From NCBI GenBank assembly GCA_012518315.1, contig JAAYSL010000189.1, positions 1 through 54,309 of the forward strand: a stretch of 54,309 nt of DNA, in the 5' to 3' direction. A program made the position numbers and the translations under genes. Below, one piece after another: positions 11,451 through 21,302 of the stretch; positions within the stretch are counted from its first letter, which is position 1; each line of letters begins with the position of its first letter. The notes beneath the pieces were generated by a model. It saw only the letters and a program-made list of their open reading frames with translations. It did no database searches and was not told the DNA's origin. The stretch comes from Bacillota bacterium. GTDB taxonomy: Bacteria; Bacillota; Limnochordia; DTU087.

Positions 11451-12884
11451 TTGCAACACCGAAGAATCCCAATTGCCTTAAGCATAGTGATCCTAGCGGT
11501 CCTGGGACTAGGTGGCTGGCAATGGTGGCAATGGCTGCACCCCCATATTGCCCTAGATCCCCAGGCAAAAATCAACATGGAGCGGACATATCTAATCGAT
11601 GTATGGGTAGAAATGGATGATAGTATAGTAGACCCTCCCAGTTTGGATGACCAATTTTGGTCTGATCTCGTGGCTGAATTCCAATCGATTTACCCCAATG
11701 TGCATATCTCCCTTGTGAAAGTGGCAAAGGCGGATCTGGACCAAAGGATGCAAGACGCCTTGGCTAAAGGGCGCCCACCCCATATTCTAGTGGCAAGTAG
11801 TAAGTGGTTTCGTCTTTGGTCAGATCTGCAGCTACCAATTGACCGATTCATGTCAGAGACTGAGCGACAGCAGGTGTTTCCCTTCGCCCTGGCTAGGGTG
11901 ATGGTAGGGGAGAATTTGATGGCATGGCCTTGCCAGATTCAGCCCAATTTGTGGGCCGGGAGTCGGCCCAGGCTAAAACAGTTAGCCGGTGAGGAGGCAT
12001 TGCTCCACGCTGTCTTGGGAGAGGGCGGGAACTGGTTCTTGGATGATTGGCAGAATCTAAGGGATAGACTAAAACCGCTGAGGGATTTACGCCAGTATCC
12101 CATTGCCCACCAACAAGGAGCCTCCGAGACTCTGCTGGATGTGTTGGTGGCCGCCAGCCAAGGGGTAGTGGGACAAAATGGTGAGCTTCTACTTAGAGCC
12201 GAGCTAGTTGGCAAAGTACTGAATGAGTGGCAGATGATGCAAAGTGAAAAATTTATGTTATTGACACAGGGCTCCTTGTTGACTGACTTTCTCTCCGGCA
12301 AGAGGGCCATGATTGGGCCTGTGGGGCTTTGGTTCTGGTCTTTGGGTGAAAAGGCCAAAAAGAGGGCCAATTGGGCTTTGAAGGTTCCCCAGGATCTAGT
12401 GCTTTTACCCGGTCCCGGGTGGAGTGGTAGTGGTGGATATATGTCTGGTAAGATGGTAGACATAGCTGTTTTCCGACACCGTCGATTCCAGGGTCAAGCC
12501 CATGCTCGCCTGTCTATGGAATTTGCCAAAGAGCTTAGCCAAAAGCTAGGGCTGGAGATGAGTAGGACTGGATTGGGTATACCTGCCGATCGGGGTGAAC
12601 TGGACACTTGGCAGTCCCTAGTAGGTTGGACTCCCCAGCAGAGGGCGAACCTGGAAGAAGTACTGGGGCTTTCGTCAGGCCTTCCCCCGTTGACCCCCAA
12701 GTGGCATGAAGCACGTCGTCAGTTGATATATCGGATCCTTAAGCAGGGCCTAGATGATTTTGTCAATGGGAAAGCAGGATTAGAGATAGCTGATCGATTA
12801 GAGACAGATATGCGACTTTTTCTAGAAGCCATTCGGACACCACCACCGAAGGGAAAACGGAGCCAAACGAGAATTAGTCCATAG
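11451..12884 (+). CDS. membrane-anchored extracellular solute-binding-like protein
   Basis: N-terminal TM helix, then FWSDLVAEFQSIYPNVHISLVKV...ILVASSKWFRLWSDLQLPIDRF resembling family-1 sugar-binding SBPs; no lipobox Cys; no ABC permease or ATPase adjacent; TTG start. Confidence 0.6.
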   Translation: MQHRRIPIALSIVILAVLGLGGWQWWQWLHPHIALDPQAKINMERTYLIDVWVEMDDSIVDPPSLDDQFWSDLVAEFQSIYPNVHISLVKVAKADLDQRMQDALAKGRPPHILVASSKWFRLWSDLQLPIDRFMSETERQQVFPFALARVMVGENLMAWPCQIQPNLWAGSRPRLKQLAGEEALLHAVLGEGGNWFLDDWQNLRDRLKPLRDLRQYPIAHQQGASETLLDVLVAASQGVVGQNGELLLRAELVGKVLNEWQMMQSEKFMLLTQGSLLTDFLSGKRAMIGPVGLWFWSLGEKAKKRANWALKVPQDLVLLPGPGWSGSGGYMSGKMVDIAVFRHRRFQGQAHARLSMEFAKELSQKLGLEMSRTGLGIPADRGELDTWQSLVGWTPQQRANLEEVLGLSSGLPPLTPKWHEARRQLIYRILKQGLDDFVNGKAGLEIADRLETDMRLFLEAIRTPPPKGKRSQTRISP

Positions 12885-12920
12885 ATAGAAGGCTACCTTG
12901 AAATAGCAGGTGATTAACTT

Positions 12921-14300
12921 ATGACAAGGCTTTTTGGAACTGATGGTGTGCGAGGGGTGGCTAACCAAGAGCTGACACCAGAGCTGGCTTATGCCTTGGG
13001 GCGTTATGGTGCGTCTGTGCTCCTTAAGGAAGACACAGGGACACGCCCTCAAGTCTTGGTAGGCCGCGATACCCGCATTTCGGGGCAGATGTTAGAGGCG
13101 GCCTTGACAGCTGGCCTAACTTCAGTGGGGGCAGATGTCATTCAAGCAGGGATTCTACCCACCCCCGCTGTAGCATATCTGACCAGAGCGTGGCAGGTGG
13201 ATGCAGGTGTGATGATTTCAGCTTCCCATAACCCGGTAGCTGATAATGGTATCAAATTCTTCTCCCGAGATGGATTCAAGCTACTGGACAGCATCGAAGA
13301 TGAGATTCAGACTGTTATTGAGAGTAAGGCTCCTTCTGGGAAGCTATCACTCTTGCCAACTGATGGATTGCCTCGGCCCGTGGGGAAAGATGTAGGTAGA
13401 GTTCAGGTTCGCACTGATTGCCTAGATACTTATGTGGACTTTTTGAAAAGTACTGTAACTACCGATCTTTCAGGGATTCGGGTAGTGGTGGATTGTGGTC
13501 ACGGCGCAGCCCATAAAGTGACACCCCGCATCTTAAGAGAGCTAGGGGCAACTGTAATCAGCTTATATGACGAGCCCGATGGCACCAATATTAATGTTGG
13601 TTGTGGTTCCACACACCCCCAGGCCGCTCAGGCCGCGGTGAAGGAGCACAAGGCCGATATTGGGCTAGCCCATGATGGTGATGCTGATCGCGTCATCGCC
13701 ATCGATGAACAGGGAAACATTATCGATGGTGATTATATACTGGTGATCTGTGGCTTGCATCTGCTCAAGCAAGAGCGATTGCACCACAACCGTATGGCAG
13801 TCACTGTTTATAGCAACCTTGGAGTCAGGGCTGCCCTACAGGCCGCCGGTGGTGATGTTGTAGTTACGGCCAATGGTGATCGCTACGTGCTGGAAGCTAT
13901 GCAAAACCAAGGGCTCAATTTGGGTGGCGAGCAGTCTGGCCATATCATCTTTCTAGATCATAATACGACGGGGGATGGAGTGCTTACTGCCCTGCAGCTT
14001 CTCAGTGTCGTGAAAGAGCGGGGATTGTCTCTGTCTGTCTTGGCGAAGCAACTAGAGAAATATCCACAGGTCTTGCGTAATGTTCCGGTGACCGATAAGC
14101 GCGGCTGGGAGGAAAATCCAAGGATAAAAGAGGCAATTGCCAGTGCCACCGAGCTTTTAGGTGATCAAGGTCGCATCTTTGTGCGGGCTTCCGGTACAGA
14201 GCCTGTGATCCGAGTGATGGCAGAAGGGCCTTCACCTGATATAGTGGGTCAAGTGGTGAGCAAGGTTGCCAAGACCATCCAGGCAGAGCTAGGTGAATAA
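12921..14300 (+). CDS. glmM: phosphoglucosamine mutase
   Basis: MTRLFGTDGVRGVAN, active-site ISASHNP, metal loop DGDADR, GGEQSGH, RASGTEP. Confidence 0.97.
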   Translation: MTRLFGTDGVRGVANQELTPELAYALGRYGASVLLKEDTGTRPQVLVGRDTRISGQMLEAALTAGLTSVGADVIQAGILPTPAVAYLTRAWQVDAGVMISASHNPVADNGIKFFSRDGFKLLDSIEDEIQTVIESKAPSGKLSLLPTDGLPRPVGKDVGRVQVRTDCLDTYVDFLKSTVTTDLSGIRVVVDCGHGAAHKVTPRILRELGATVISLYDEPDGTNINVGCGSTHPQAAQAAVKEHKADIGLAHDGDADRVIAIDEQGNIIDGDYILVICGLHLLKQERLHHNRMAVTVYSNLGVRAALQAAGGDVVVTANGDRYVLEAMQNQGLNLGGEQSGHIIFLDHNTTGDGVLTALQLLSVVKERGLSLSVLAKQLEKYPQVLRNVPVTDKRGWEENPRIKEAIASATELLGDQGRIFVRASGTEPVIRVMAEGPSPDIVGQVVSKVAKTIQAELGE

Positions 14301-14747
14301 ATGGGTAAGATGGAGGCAGATTGGTTGATCTATGGTACCGGTATCGATATTATCGAGATTGAGCGGGTGGCCCAGGTGTGGCAAAGACAGGGCCAGCGTT
14401 TCTTGGATCGGGTTTATAGTTCCTATGAGCAGGAGCGCTGCCTAAGAGGGGCTCCCCGGGCTCAGTGGGAAAGGCTAGCTGCTCGCTTCGCCGCCAAGGA
14501 AGCGGTGATGAAGGCCTTAGGTACTGGCTGGCGGCAGGGAGTTCGCTGGCGTGATATCGAAATCCGCCACAAACAGTCAGGCAAACCCTTTGTTCGCCTT
14601 CTAGGAACTACCCGAGAACTGGCGGAGGCTAGAGGAATCGGGGTGATCCATATCTCTCTTTCCCATAGTCGGCTCTATGCTGTAGCAAATGCTATAGCCT
14701 TATCCAAAAGAGAGGATGGTATTGGGGAGCGGGGTGAGAGCGAATGA
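14301..14747 (+). CDS. acpS: holo-[acyl-carrier-protein] synthase
   Basis: YGTGIDIIEIERVAQ, RFAAKEAVMKALGTG, ISLSHSRLYAVANAI. Confidence 0.93.
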   Translation: MGKMEADWLIYGTGIDIIEIERVAQVWQRQGQRFLDRVYSSYEQERCLRGAPRAQWERLAARFAAKEAVMKALGTGWRQGVRWRDIEIRHKQSGKPFVRLLGTTRELAEARGIGVIHISLSHSRLYAVANAIALSKREDGIGERGESE

Positions 14748-16327
14748 GACTTTTGACGGCGGCCCAGATGCGAGCAGTCGATACTCATGTGATAGAGAAT
14801 GTGGGTATCCCCGGAATGATCCTTATGGAGAATGCCGGACGACAGGTGGCAGAAGTTGCTGCCACTTTTTTGGAGGCAGGCAAAGGCCGGAAGGTATCGA
14901 TTCTGACGGGAAAAGGTAACAATGGAGGGGACGGGCTAGTAGCTGCCCGCTACTTGCATAATCTAGGATACAGAGTACGGGTTTTTCTCTTGGCTAGGTC
15001 CCGGGAGTTTACGGCGGATACATTAGCCAATTACCAGATCTGTGGACAGTTAGGGATCGATCTACAAGAAGTGGATGAAAAGTATCTCCCTAAGCTGCGT
15101 TTTTGTCTCTCCTTAACTGACCTCATCATCGATGCTTGTCTTGGTACTGGGATCAAGGGACCTCCTCAGGGCATAGTGGATCAGGTTATCAAACTGGTAA
15201 ATGATCTGGAAAAACCGGTACTTGCCGTAGATGTGCCTTCGGGGGTGGATGCTACTACCGGTGAGGTTTTGGGTAGCTGTATTCGGGCAGCAATGACCGT
15301 TACTCTGGCTGCCCCCAAAACAGGCCTCTTTGCCTACCCCGGGGCAGGGTATGTAGGCAAGCTCTATGTGGCAAATATCGGGATCCCTCCCTACGTTCTG
15401 GACATGGCAAGCCAAGGTGCTCTACTGGAGGCGCCCCTTGTGAAGAGGTTTCTACCAGAAAGGCCTCCCTCCGGTCACAAAGGAACCTTTGGTCATGTCC
15501 TAATTCTAGCTGGCTCAGTGGGGATGACCGGTGCCGCTACCCTTGCGGCCAAGTCCGCACTTCGTAGTGGGGCTGGTCTGGTTTCGCTGGGTATTCCCAC
15601 CAGCCTAAATGATATTCTGGAAGTAAAACTGACGGAAGCGATGACCATACCCCTGCCAGAGACACAGAACCGCAGTCTCAGTATCGAAGCTTTACCTATG
15701 ATCCAGGCAAGAGTCCGGCATATGGATGCATTGATTCTCGGCCCGGGACTCTCCCAGGATCCATCTACCGGGCAGCTTGTGGAGACTTTGCTTCAGGATG
15801 TATCATGTCCGGTGGTTCTAGATGCCGATGGGTTGAATCTCGTGGCTAGACTCGGTGTTCTGGAAAAAAGAACCAATGCGAGTTGCCCTTTGGTGATTAC
15901 CCCTCATCCCGGCGAGATGGCCCGTTTGTTAGGGTGTTCCATCCAGGAGGTAGAGGCTGACCGTGTGGCGGCAGCACAGAATGCCGCTGAGTTGTATAGG
16001 TGTACAGTAGTCCTTAAAGGAGCCGGAACTATTGTGGCTGCCCCCGAAGGCGATTTTTGGATCAATACCACCGGCAATGTCGGTATGGCCACCGGCGGTA
16101 CAGGTGATGTACTAAGCGGGATCATCGGTGCACTCTTGGCGGCAGGGGCGCCCCTTGAAAAGGCGGCGGGGATTGGGGTATATATCCACGGTCTTGCCGG
16201 TGACTTAGCCCTACAGGCAAGGGATGAGATCTCACTTATAGCTGGGGATCTGATTGAAGCACTGCCACAGGCTTGGCAGGCAATCAAACAGGAAGAAGTG
16301 AAGGAGAGTTGGAGTTACCTAGTGTAG
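14744..16327 (+). CDS. nnr: bifunctional NAD(P)H-hydrate repair enzyme (epimerase + dehydratase)
   Basis: YjeF N-terminal domain (GKGNNGGDGLVAARYL) fused to C-terminal carbohydrate kinase-like domain (GHKGTFGHVLILAGS, NVGMATGGTGDVLSGIIG). Confidence 0.94.
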   Translation: MRLLTAAQMRAVDTHVIENVGIPGMILMENAGRQVAEVAATFLEAGKGRKVSILTGKGNNGGDGLVAARYLHNLGYRVRVFLLARSREFTADTLANYQICGQLGIDLQEVDEKYLPKLRFCLSLTDLIIDACLGTGIKGPPQGIVDQVIKLVNDLEKPVLAVDVPSGVDATTGEVLGSCIRAAMTVTLAAPKTGLFAYPGAGYVGKLYVANIGIPPYVLDMASQGALLEAPLVKRFLPERPPSGHKGTFGHVLILAGSVGMTGAATLAAKSALRSGAGLVSLGIPTSLNDILEVKLTEAMTIPLPETQNRSLSIEALPMIQARVRHMDALILGPGLSQDPSTGQLVETLLQDVSCPVVLDADGLNLVARLGVLEKRTNASCPLVITPHPGEMARLLGCSIQEVEADRVAAAQNAAELYRCTVVLKGAGTIVAAPEGDFWINTTGNVGMATGGTGDVLSGIIGALLAAGAPLEKAAGIGVYIHGLAGDLALQARDEISLIAGDLIEALPQAWQAIKQEEVKESWSYLV

Positions 16328-17517
16328 AGTCAGCTGTGGCTGCGTTATCTAGTGGGCCACACCGCCCTGTTTGGGTGGAGGTGGATCTGGATGGGATTAG
16401 CCATAACGTTCAGGCCATTAAACAACAGTTATCCCCTGCCACGGCTCTCATGGTGGTAGTCAAAGCCAATGGGTATGGCCATGGTGCAGTACCAGTGGCT
16501 AAGGCTGCCCTCCATCATGGAGCCGAGTGGCTTGGGGTTGCCATAGTCGAAGAAGGGATTAACCTTAGGCAGGCAGGGATCACGGCACCAATTTTGATTC
16601 TAGGGGCCTCGCCTGAGTGGCAGGCCTCTTTGGTAATTGAGAATGACTTGCGGGCGACTGTGTGTACGTGGGAGTCAGCCAAGGCGCTATCGGACGCAGC
16701 TAAGCGGCGGGGGGTCACCGCCCATGTCCACGTCAAACTAGACACGGGCATGGGCCGCCTAGGGATCTTACCAGCCCAGGCTATCGAGTTCATAACTAGG
16801 CTTAAGGCATTGCCCAACCTGGAAGTTGAAGGGGTTTTCTCTCATTTTGCCACAGCCGATGATCCGGATGAAACGTATGCAAATAAGCAGTTTCATGTTT
16901 TCCAGAAAGTGCTACACAAGTTGGAGGCAGCTGGTATTTCTATTCCAATCAAGCATATGGCCAACACCGCCGCGGCCTTTGCCTTACCCAATACACAGCT
17001 TTCTCTGGTGAGAAGCGGGATCGCGGTCTATGGTTTGAAAGCCGTACCAAACGGGCCCCATAGTCTGCACTTAGTGCCGGCGCTAGAGCTAAAGGCGGCG
17101 GCTAGCTACGTGCATCGTGTACCGGCAGACACTGGGATTAGCTATGGGGTGGAGTACATTACAGCAAAGGATACCAATATAGTTACACTGCCGGTAGGGT
17201 ATGCTGATGGCTATTCCCGGCTACTTAGTGGTAAGGGCGAGGTATTACTCCAGGGAAAGCGCTATCCGATAGTCGGCAATATCTGTATGGATCAGTGTAT
17301 GGTGGACGTAAGTGATGCGCAGATCGCCATCGGAGAAGAGGCAGTCCTCTTAGGCAAACAAGGTGATGAGGAGATCAGCTCCGATGAGCTTGGGGCAAAG
17401 ATGGGCACCATTCATTACGAGATCATTTGTATGATCGGTGGCCGAGTTCCCCGGGTTTATATAGGTGAAGAAGCGAAGCGGCAGGGATTCTTGCCTGGGC
17501 AGATCCATCATATTTAG
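16273..17517 (+). CDS. alr: alanine racemase
   Basis: VVVKANGYGHGAVPVAKAAL (PLP Lys), YAVNGICMDQCMVDVS-like region read as VGNICMDQCMVDVS; exact start uncertain (listed ATG overlaps nnr by 55 bp). Confidence 0.93.
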   Translation: MAGNQTGRSEGELELPSVESAVAALSSGPHRPVWVEVDLDGISHNVQAIKQQLSPATALMVVVKANGYGHGAVPVAKAALHHGAEWLGVAIVEEGINLRQAGITAPILILGASPEWQASLVIENDLRATVCTWESAKALSDAAKRRGVTAHVHVKLDTGMGRLGILPAQAIEFITRLKALPNLEVEGVFSHFATADDPDETYANKQFHVFQKVLHKLEAAGISIPIKHMANTAAAFALPNTQLSLVRSGIAVYGLKAVPNGPHSLHLVPALELKAAASYVHRVPADTGISYGVEYITAKDTNIVTLPVGYADGYSRLLSGKGEVLLQGKRYPIVGNICMDQCMVDVSDAQIAIGEEAVLLGKQGDEEISSDELGAKMGTIHYEIICMIGGRVPRVYIGEEAKRQGFLPGQIHHI

Positions 17518-17612
17518 ACATGGCTCCTTTTTGTTTTGGTAAGATGACCTATGTTTGTGGCTCATATTTCAAACAGAAGTCACATACTGTGGTGAACAGG
17601 GGAGGAGATGCC

Positions 17613-18563
17613 ATGCTAAATGAATGGTGGAGAGCGAAAAGGGCGCAGCCAGCAAACCAAATAGTCTTAACTTGGCGGGAGACTAGAGAGTTTGTCGTCT
17701 GGAGTTTGCTGATTGCGGTTTTCAGTATGATGCTTGTCCCATATGCAGCCACCGCGGCCGGTGGGAGCCACGTGCTTTTTAGCATGGAAGATCGGGCCGG
17801 AGACGATTATGGTCATGGTAGTCTGACCTATCCCTTGCATAAAGTATTTGAACCGGGATTGTTTGATCTAAGGCGGGTTCATATTTGGCATGATGATGAC
17901 AACTTGTACTTCGATGTCTCCTTTGGCCGGGTGACCAACCCCTGGAATGCTCCCGAAGGCTTTTTCCATCAGCTAATCGATATCTATATTGATGCAGAGC
18001 CTGGAGGACATACAACGCCGGTGGCTCCAGGACCCGGGGTGCAGTTTTCCCCTGATGCCGGTTGGGAATACCGCCTCCGAATCCAACCTTGGGGTCATTC
18101 CCAATGGCTAGATGGCCGCTTGATTCCAGGGAAGGTCTATCCCATCAAGGCCCTGGTGTTGCCGGATGGTAAGACCATTCGGGCAGAGGTTCCTCTAGCC
18201 ACGGCTGGATCGCCCCACAAGGGGTGGCGCTACTATGTACTGGTAGGAGGATTTGATACCTTTGGGCCTGATCATTACCGCTCAGTTAAGGAGACTGCAA
18301 CCCAGTGGTGTTTTGGTGGTGGCTTCTCAGGGGGGCCGCAGGTTATTGATCTTCTAGACGGGGGTGCAGGCAAGAGAAACCAGAAAGCACAACTAGCAAC
18401 CAAAGGTGCTGATGATGAACTGCCTGTGCTCTTGCCGGTGGGTCCCGGAATATCTTTGCCCTTTACTTGGGGCCACCTTTTGGCCAGCTTGGTTGTGCTG
18501 GGCGTTTTGGGTGGTATCTTTGTAGCTTTATCCCGCCAGGTGCCACCGGGTCAGGCCGGGTAA
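17613..18563 (+). CDS. membrane-anchored glucodextranase C-terminal/DOMON-like carbohydrate-binding protein
   Basis: FSMEDRAGDDYGHGSLTYPLHKVFEPGLFDLRRVHIWHDDDNLYFDVSFG...IDIYIDAEPGG; N-terminal and C-terminal TM segments; start placed at ATG 17613 behind GGGGAGGAG. Confidence 0.7.
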   Translation: MLNEWWRAKRAQPANQIVLTWRETREFVVWSLLIAVFSMMLVPYAATAAGGSHVLFSMEDRAGDDYGHGSLTYPLHKVFEPGLFDLRRVHIWHDDDNLYFDVSFGRVTNPWNAPEGFFHQLIDIYIDAEPGGHTTPVAPGPGVQFSPDAGWEYRLRIQPWGHSQWLDGRLIPGKVYPIKALVLPDGKTIRAEVPLATAGSPHKGWRYYVLVGGFDTFGPDHYRSVKETATQWCFGGGFSGGPQVIDLLDGGAGKRNQKAQLATKGADDELPVLLPVGPGISLPFTWGHLLASLVVLGVLGGIFVALSRQVPPGQAG

Positions 18564-18606
18564 TTCCACACCACCTAGAAGAAGGGTCTAGAGGGGATTT
18601 GCGGCT

Positions 18607-18632
18607 AATCGGAAGTGTACTTACTTCCGGTT
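18607..18632 (+). other. intergenic hairpin
   Basis: AATCGGAAGT-gtactt-ACTTCCGGTT, 10 bp with one wobble. Confidence 0.5.
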
Positions 18633-18682
18633 TGGACGTTCTAATTTGTGGACTTTTGATCTGTGGACAGGGGGGGGATACC

Positions 18683-19705
18683 ATGGAGTTACCTAGTTCA
18701 GCGAAGGTAGACAAGCCCTCTTGTATGCGGCAAGTAGGGGGATTTTGTATAGCCGACTCCAGCTCAGTTTGGCAAGAGGTAGTAGATAGTCTCGCCATAA
18801 GTGTCTTGGCGGCAGAAGGAAGTAGCTGGCTTCGGCGAGCTAAGGCGGCTTTCCTTTCTGTGTTGCGTCATCCCCTGTGGCGAAGGCTGATCCCTAAGAA
18901 AGAGGGAGCGCCTATCGCCATGGGCAGCCAGATAGATGTGGCATTTCAGGGAAGATATGGCAAATGGATTGCTTTCGATCTCAAGCAGGATCTTGTCATT
19001 AGAAGAATCGCAACCAAAGAACTGTATGATCGGGAGGTTTGGATCCGAAGCCTACCTGTAGTAGAAACCCTAAGTCCGGATATCATGTCATGGGATGACG
19101 AGAGCTTTACATATTGTGAGCAATATGTGCGGGGACGTCCTGTCCAATTGCATGATCTCGATGAAGGGCTGACGGTATTGCGTAATCTGTGGCCAAGCTT
19201 AGGAGCAGTCTATGAAGTAAAGACTAGTAAAGCCCCACTCAAGTTACCTTCCCCTAGGGAGAATGAAACACTTTTTCGTGTTGTCTACCGAGCGGGCCTT
19301 GCAGAAGCCTTCGAGAAAGTGCAAGGACGGGAGGTGAAGCAAGGCCTTGTGCATGGAGACCTTAAGCACCCTAATGTGATCGTTAGGGGAGATGAGGTAT
19401 ATGTTATAGATTGGGGGGAGCAGTTTTTCCTGGCACCACCCCTTTTTGATCTATTGTATTACCTGTATTGGCATACCCGTAGCTTTGCACCAGAAATAGT
19501 GGTCAACAGAGCCTTGTGTAACCCTCAATGGATCGAGGACGGCCTACCAGGTAGTTTGGAGCCAGCAGCGGTGAAGGCTAGTCTTTGCGTGTTTGCCGCG
19601 GAGATGGTGTCCCGGACCAAAGAAGAAAGAAGGCAAGAGTATCATCTAAAAAAGCTAGTCAGTTTCCTTGAGGTAGTCGCCACGCAGCTGGAGGCCATAT
19701 CCTAG
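18683..19705 (+). CDS. APH-fold (aminoglycoside phosphotransferase-like) kinase
   Basis: Catalytic-loop-like VHGDLKHPNVIV and metal-binding-like YVIDWGEQFF; start placed at ATG 18683. Confidence 0.7.
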   Translation: MELPSSAKVDKPSCMRQVGGFCIADSSSVWQEVVDSLAISVLAAEGSSWLRRAKAAFLSVLRHPLWRRLIPKKEGAPIAMGSQIDVAFQGRYGKWIAFDLKQDLVIRRIATKELYDREVWIRSLPVVETLSPDIMSWDDESFTYCEQYVRGRPVQLHDLDEGLTVLRNLWPSLGAVYEVKTSKAPLKLPSPRENETLFRVVYRAGLAEAFEKVQGREVKQGLVHGDLKHPNVIVRGDEVYVIDWGEQFFLAPPLFDLLYYLYWHTRSFAPEIVVNRALCNPQWIEDGLPGSLEPAAVKASLCVFAAEMVSRTKEERRQEYHLKKLVSFLEVVATQLEAIS

Positions 19706-19712
19706 AGGCCAA

Positions 19713-19824
19713 GTGTAGTTTTGTGCATAGTGCATAGGGACAGATGCTCCAGGCAAGACTACACATGTCCTTTATTGCCAAGCCAGGTAGTATCTCGAAA
19801 CATACTACCTGTGGTATAGGGACA
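19713..19824 (+). ncRNA. candidate structured leader with two hairpins and competing repeats
   Basis: Hairpin 1: GTGTAGTTTTG (19713-19723)/CAAGACTACAC (19754-19764). Hairpin 2: CAGGTAGTAT (19784-19793)/ATACTACCTG (19802-19811). Direct repeat ATAGGGACA at 19734-19742 and 19816-19824; complementary TGTCCTT at 19766-19772. Confidence 0.5.
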
Positions 19825-19853
19825 AATAGAAACAACTGCTTGGAGGCGGTCTT

Positions 19854-21302
19854 GTGAGGATTCTCATGCTGTCCTGGGAGTATCCCCCTCAGGTGGTGGG
19901 GGGATTGGGTCGGCACGTGGCAGATTTATCAGAGGCATTAGTGAAGCTCGGTGAAGAGGTGCATGTATTGACTCAAGATGCCCCTGGTGCTCCTTTGCTG
20001 GAGAACGTGAACGGGGTGCATGTCCACCGGCTGAAAATGTATGGCCCTGCCGGTCGGGACTTTGTCGAATCGGCCACCCACCTCAATTTGAACATGCTAG
20101 AAGTAGTGCTAGGACTGGTGCGCCAAGGCTATACTTTTGACCTTATTCACAGTCACGACTGGTTGGCGGCCTATGCCGGTAAGGCTCTAAAACATGGTCT
20201 TCTGCGTCCGCTGGTTGCCACCATCCATGCAACAGAGTTTGGACGCAACCATGGACTGCATAATGATTTGCAGCGGCAGATCAGCAATTTGGAATGGTGG
20301 CTTACCTATGAAGCTTGGAAAGTGATCTGCTGCAGTCAGTATATGAAGGGCGAGATCCAGTACATCTTCCAAGTGCCTACCGATAAGATACGGATGATAC
20401 CAAATGCTGTTAAGGCATCAGATTTCGCCATCCGAGACGCTTTTGATCGCTTGATATTTCGCAGGCGCTACGCGGCAGACAATGAACGAATCATCTACTA
20501 TGTTGGCCGGTTGGTTCATGAAAAGGGTGTTGACACCCTAATTGAAGCTGTTCCCCGGGTTTTGGCCAGGTTCCCCCAGGCCAAATTCGTTATTGCAGGC
20601 AAAGGACCGGCGGAGTTTGCTCTAAGGGAACGGGCCCACCGGCTTGGAGTTAGCCAGAGGATATATTTTGCCGGGTTTGTCGATGACCTAACCCGTAACC
20701 GCTTATATGCCTGTAGTGATGTGGCGGTGGTTCCCAGCCTTTATGAGCCCTTCGGCATTGTGGCATTGGAGGCTATGGCCGCGGGAGTACCGGTTGTCGT
20801 CTCTGATACCGGTGGTCTCTCAGAGGTGGTTCGCCATGCCGAAAATGGCCTTAGGGCCTATCCGGGTAATCCCGAGTCACTAGCTGACAATATCCTTGCC
20901 TATCTGAAGTCTCCTCGGTATGCTGGATATATTGAGGAACAGGCGGCTAGGGAAGTGCGGGAGAAATACAACTGGTCTCTAGTTGCCCGCAAGACTTTGG
21001 AAGTCTATGAAGCAGTGCTGGACGAATTTGAAGCGAGTCCCTGGGCAAAGTTGGGCCGGTTTCCTGTCGATGGTATTTTGGCTCAGACTCGACTGACAAC
21101 TCCAGGTGCCCAGACGCGCTATCAAGAAACCGGTTCTGCTGCCTACTTGCAGCGGGATCTGTGGGAAGAAAATCGTCAGTCAGTCGGTAATCGCTATTTA
21201 CACCCCGGAGCGGAGTCCTTGGGAGTTTCGGGAAAAACCAGCCGGAGTCAGGCCGGCCCGGATGAGCACCTAAAGGATGTAAGGGAGGGTAGCTTGTCAT
21301 GA
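19854..21302 (+). CDS. GT4-family glycosyltransferase (glycogen synthase-like)
   Basis: [81 protein letters not shown] start. Confidence 0.92.
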   Translation: MRILMLSWEYPPQVVGGLGRHVADLSEALVKLGEEVHVLTQDAPGAPLLENVNGVHVHRLKMYGPAGRDFVESATHLNLNMLEVVLGLVRQGYTFDLIHSHDWLAAYAGKALKHGLLRPLVATIHATEFGRNHGLHNDLQRQISNLEWWLTYEAWKVICCSQYMKGEIQYIFQVPTDKIRMIPNAVKASDFAIRDAFDRLIFRRRYAADNERIIYYVGRLVHEKGVDTLIEAVPRVLARFPQAKFVIAGKGPAEFALRERAHRLGVSQRIYFAGFVDDLTRNRLYACSDVAVVPSLYEPFGIVALEAMAAGVPVVVSDTGGLSEVVRHAENGLRAYPGNPESLADNILAYLKSPRYAGYIEEQAAREVREKYNWSLVARKTLEVYEAVLDEFEASPWAKLGRFPVDGILAQTRLTTPGAQTRYQETGSAAYLQRDLWEENRQSVGNRYLHPGAESLGVSGKTSRSQAGPDEHLKDVREGSLS

